This document shows, one piece after another, positions 5,313 to 7,192 of a stretch of 7,192 nucleotides of DNA; position 1 is the stretch's first letter; each line of letters opens with the position of its first letter. Source of the stretch: Dehalococcoidia bacterium (GTDB taxonomy: Bacteria; Chloroflexota; Dehalococcoidia; GIF9; AB-539-J10); contig JAUUZT010000039.1 in assembly GCA_030589825.1 (NCBI GenBank), positions 1-7,192 on the forward strand, read 5' to 3'. The notes below the pieces were generated by a model. The model searched no databases and was not told the origin of the DNA. It saw only the letters and a program-made list of their open reading frames with translations. Both the position numbers and the translations under genes were made by a program.

Positions 5313-7076
5313 TTAAAAAAGTCCCTGCACTTTTCCTGTTGTAGTATCAACATCTATCTTTCTGAATCCCGGATTAGATCCTGTACCAGGCATAAGACTA
5401 ATACTACCAGCACATGGACAAAGGAATTTGGCACCAGAGTAAATTAAGATATCACGTATAGGAAGTGTCCAACCCTCTGGAACTCCTTTCAACATCGGGT
5501 CATGTGTCAGGCTCAGATGAGTCTTCACCATCATAGTAGCGTATTCATCGTACTTTGGGTCAGCTTCAAATATTTTAGCCTTGGCCTCAGCTTCAGGTGA
5601 CCAAGATACTCCATCAGCTCCATAAACCACTCTGGCAATTTTATCTACTCTATCTCTCAGTCTCATTTCATTTGGGTAAAGGTAGTTAATATTATTATCA
5701 TCGTTACTGGCATCTATCACCGCATCTGCTAACTCCAGTGCTCCGTCACCACCATTAGCCCAATGAGTTGATACTGCACATCTTGCTCCAGCAGCCTCAG
5801 CTGCCCTTTTGACCATAGCAATCTCTTCTTTTGTATCAGATGTGAAACAATTAATACACACAACAGGATTAATACCTGATGTTCTTATAGTATTGAGATG
5901 ATGCAGCATATTTGGAATACCTTTTTCCAACAATTTCAAGTCTTCTCTGGTATATTCATCGGCTAGAGGCCTGCCAGGAACTACTTTAGGTCCACCACCA
6001 TGCATTTTTAATGCTCTAATTGATGTAGTTAACACTGACACGTTTGGCTTTAATCCGCTCAATCTACATTTCACGTTCCAGAATTTTTCAAAGCCTATGT
6101 CAGCAGCAAAACCACTCTCTGTAACATGGTAATCAAACATTTTTAACCCTATTCGATCAGCAATAATAGAAGATTGCCCCACAGCTATATTTGCAAATGG
6201 TCCGGCATGAACCATACAAGGTTGATATTCAGCTGTACTGCATAAAGTAGGATTAATAGTGTTTCGCATCCAGGCAGTCATTGCACCACCTACCTCCAAG
6301 TCCCCTGTTGTTACAGCGTTGCCTTGTTTATCAAAGGCCACTGTAATATTGTCCATTCGTTCACGCATATCCTTCAGATCCCGAACAATCGATAAAATCG
6401 CCATAAGCTCAGATCTGACAGTGATGGCAAATTTTGATTCCATTGTAAATCCATTCATTTTTCCGCCCAAACCTATAATTATGTTCCTCAAGCTTTGAGC
6501 ACAAAAGTCCATGACCCATGCCATCTCTACCCTGTTTGGGTCAATATCCAAACGGCGCATATTACTACGTTTTGCTAATGTGTCGTCATCGTAGTTACGT
6601 TCATGCTGCATCCTTGCAGTAAGTGCCACCATAGCTAGATTATGAGCATTAGCAATATCATTTATATCACCGGTAAGTCCCATAGAAAATTCAGTCATTG
6701 GGATGAGTAGAGAATTACCCCCACCAGCAGCAGTCCCTTTAACATTCATGGTAGGTCCACCAGAAGGTTGACGGAGACAGCCACCAACATTTTTACCTCT
6801 CTTTCCCAAGCCTTCCATTAGTCCTAAAGATGTAGTGCTTTTGCCTTCACCCAGAGGAGTAGGAGTTATCGCAGTTACTTCAATATATTTTCCATCCTTA
6901 TTGTTTTTCAACCGCTCCATTATCTTAATGAAATCGAGCTTGCTTAGTCTTCCATAAGCAGAAATTTCATCCTTTTGTAAATTTAGTTTTTCTCTCCATT
7001 CATCAGACTGAGGCATATTCGCTTCAGCCGCCTCAGCAATCTGCCAATCCTTCATTTTTGTAGCATTATACGACAT
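5313..7076 (-). CDS. fhs: Formate-tetrahydrofolate ligase (10-formyl-THF synthetase)
   Basis: Joins formate to tetrahydrofolate using ATP, giving 10-formyl-THF for the methyl branch of the Wood-Ljungdahl pathway or for purine and formyl-Met synthesis; cytoplasmic. The product has 587 residues from the chosen start, longer than the roughly 555-residue classical bacterial enzyme but in line with a divergent group in anaerobes. It has the P-loop TPTPLGEGKSTTS (71-83), the RQPSGGPTMNVKGTAAGGG block (102-120) where the classical form has REPSLGPxxGxKGGAAGGG, LTGDINDIANAHNL (134-147) and the C-terminal MPGTGSNPGFRKIDVD. An in-frame GTG at 7091 exists but lies inside the AAAGGTGG ribosome site; the ATG at 7076, 11 nt after that site, is the better start. 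No other folate or Wood-Ljungdahl gene is in the window. It heads the leftward group that continues to tsaD. Confidence 0.96.
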   Translation of the reverse strand: MSYNATKMKDWQIAEAAEANMPQSDEWREKLNLQKDEISAYGRLSKLDFIKIMERLKNNKDGKYIEVTAITPTPLGEGKSTTSLGLMEGLGKRGKNVGGCLRQPSGGPTMNVKGTAAGGGNSLLIPMTEFSMGLTGDINDIANAHNLAMVALTARMQHERNYDDDTLAKRSNMRRLDIDPNRVEMAWVMDFCAQSLRNIIIGLGGKMNGFTMESKFAITVRSELMAILSIVRDLKDMRERMDNITVAFDKQGNAVTTGDLEVGGAMTAWMRNTINPTLCSTAEYQPCMVHAGPFANIAVGQSSIIADRIGLKMFDYHVTESGFAADIGFEKFWNVKCRLSGLKPNVSVLTTSIRALKMHGGGPKVVPGRPLADEYTREDLKLLEKGIPNMLHHLNTIRTSGINPVVCINCFTSDTKEEIAMVKRAAEAAGARCAVSTHWANGGDGALELADAVIDASNDDNNINYLYPNEMRLRDRVDKIARVVYGADGVSWSPEAEAKAKIFEADPKYDEYATMMVKTHLSLTHDPMLKGVPEGWTLPIRDILIYSGAKFLCPCAGSISLMPGTGSNPGFRKIDVDTTTGKVQGLF

Positions 7077-7087
7077 AATAATAATTA

Positions 7088-7095
7088 CCACCTTT
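7088..7095 (-). promoter_or_regulatory. Ribosome binding site that decides the fhs start
   Basis: On the minus strand this reads AAAGGTGG, followed by an 11-nt A/T spacer and the ATG at 7074-7076. The competing GTG start (7089-7091) is formed by the site itself and has no separate Shine-Dalgarno sequence at a useful distance, so the later ATG is preferred. Confidence 0.6.
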
Positions 7096-7128
7096 CATTT
7101 TTTTACCCTTCATATTGTTACTTTTCCT

Positions 7129-7157
7129 AAATTACCAGGATGTTATTCCCCTGTCTT
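7129..7157 (-). promoter_or_regulatory. Weak promoter candidate upstream of fhs
   Basis: Reading leftward, AAGACA (7152-7157), a 17-nt spacer and TAATTT (7129-7134) preceded by TGG could form an extended -10 promoter. The -10 matches the consensus at only three of six positions, so this is tentative; the true promoter may lie beyond the window. The 7077-7192 stretch otherwise shows only A/T-rich leader sequence. Confidence 0.2.
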
Positions 7158-7192
7158 ATAAACAATTAATAGTCCAATATTTAGCTTATATC

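Noticed and set aside
6259..6498. Plus-strand frame of 79 codons antisense to fhs
   Set aside because: It is a shadow of the conserved fhs coding sequence, with no ribosome site.

Overview
The window is a stretch of AT-rich bacterial chromosome, most likely from an uncultured Dehalococcoidia-like member of the Chloroflexota. This rests on the sequence style of GroEL (a KWGAP-type N-terminal region and a GGGGYPEY tail), a DUF2851 protein (a family I associate with Chloroflexota and Bacteroidota) and a long, divergent formate-tetrahydrofolate ligase of the kind found in anaerobes. The assignment is inference from recalled family resemblance; no search was run. I see no mobile element, CRISPR array, tRNA or rRNA.

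Layout. Positions 1-147 (+) hold the end of an unidentified reading frame, cut by the window edge. A perfect 13-bp hairpin at 229-270, with A/T runs on both sides, ends both that gene and the oppositely oriented chaperonin operon. The operon runs leftward: groES (1926-2219) then groEL (286-1908). It is driven by an extended -10 promoter (2299-2326), with a CIRCE-type HrcA operator (2270-2296) just downstream and a second, overlapping and weaker copy (2247-2273). The operator is a symmetric variant of the CIRCE consensus.

A rightward pair starts from the same intergenic region: a small Xre-type helix-turn-helix protein (2398-2640) and a DUF2851 protein (2646-3968). Its promoter (2363-2390) lies so close to the GTG start that the first transcript should be leaderless. 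The second gene starts at TTG with a good Shine-Dalgarno site inside the end of the first gene. The DUF2851 protein carries a D...E-x-H pattern that could be a nuclease-like core, and a C-terminal cysteine cluster.

The right half is a leftward group converging on DUF2851: fhs (formate-tetrahydrofolate ligase, 5313-7076), a small two-helix membrane protein (5046-5261, start uncertain) and tsaD (tRNA t6A synthesis, 4013-5035). The spacings of 51 and 10 nt fit one transcript, although the products have no obvious shared pathway. fhs feeds formate into the folate one-carbon pool (Wood-Ljungdahl methyl branch or purine synthesis). tsaD and groESL are housekeeping genes.

The window is mostly ordinary core genome. 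The parts that merit a second look are the doubled variant CIRCE, the leaderless regulator joined to the DUF2851 gene, and the small membrane protein between fhs and tsaD.
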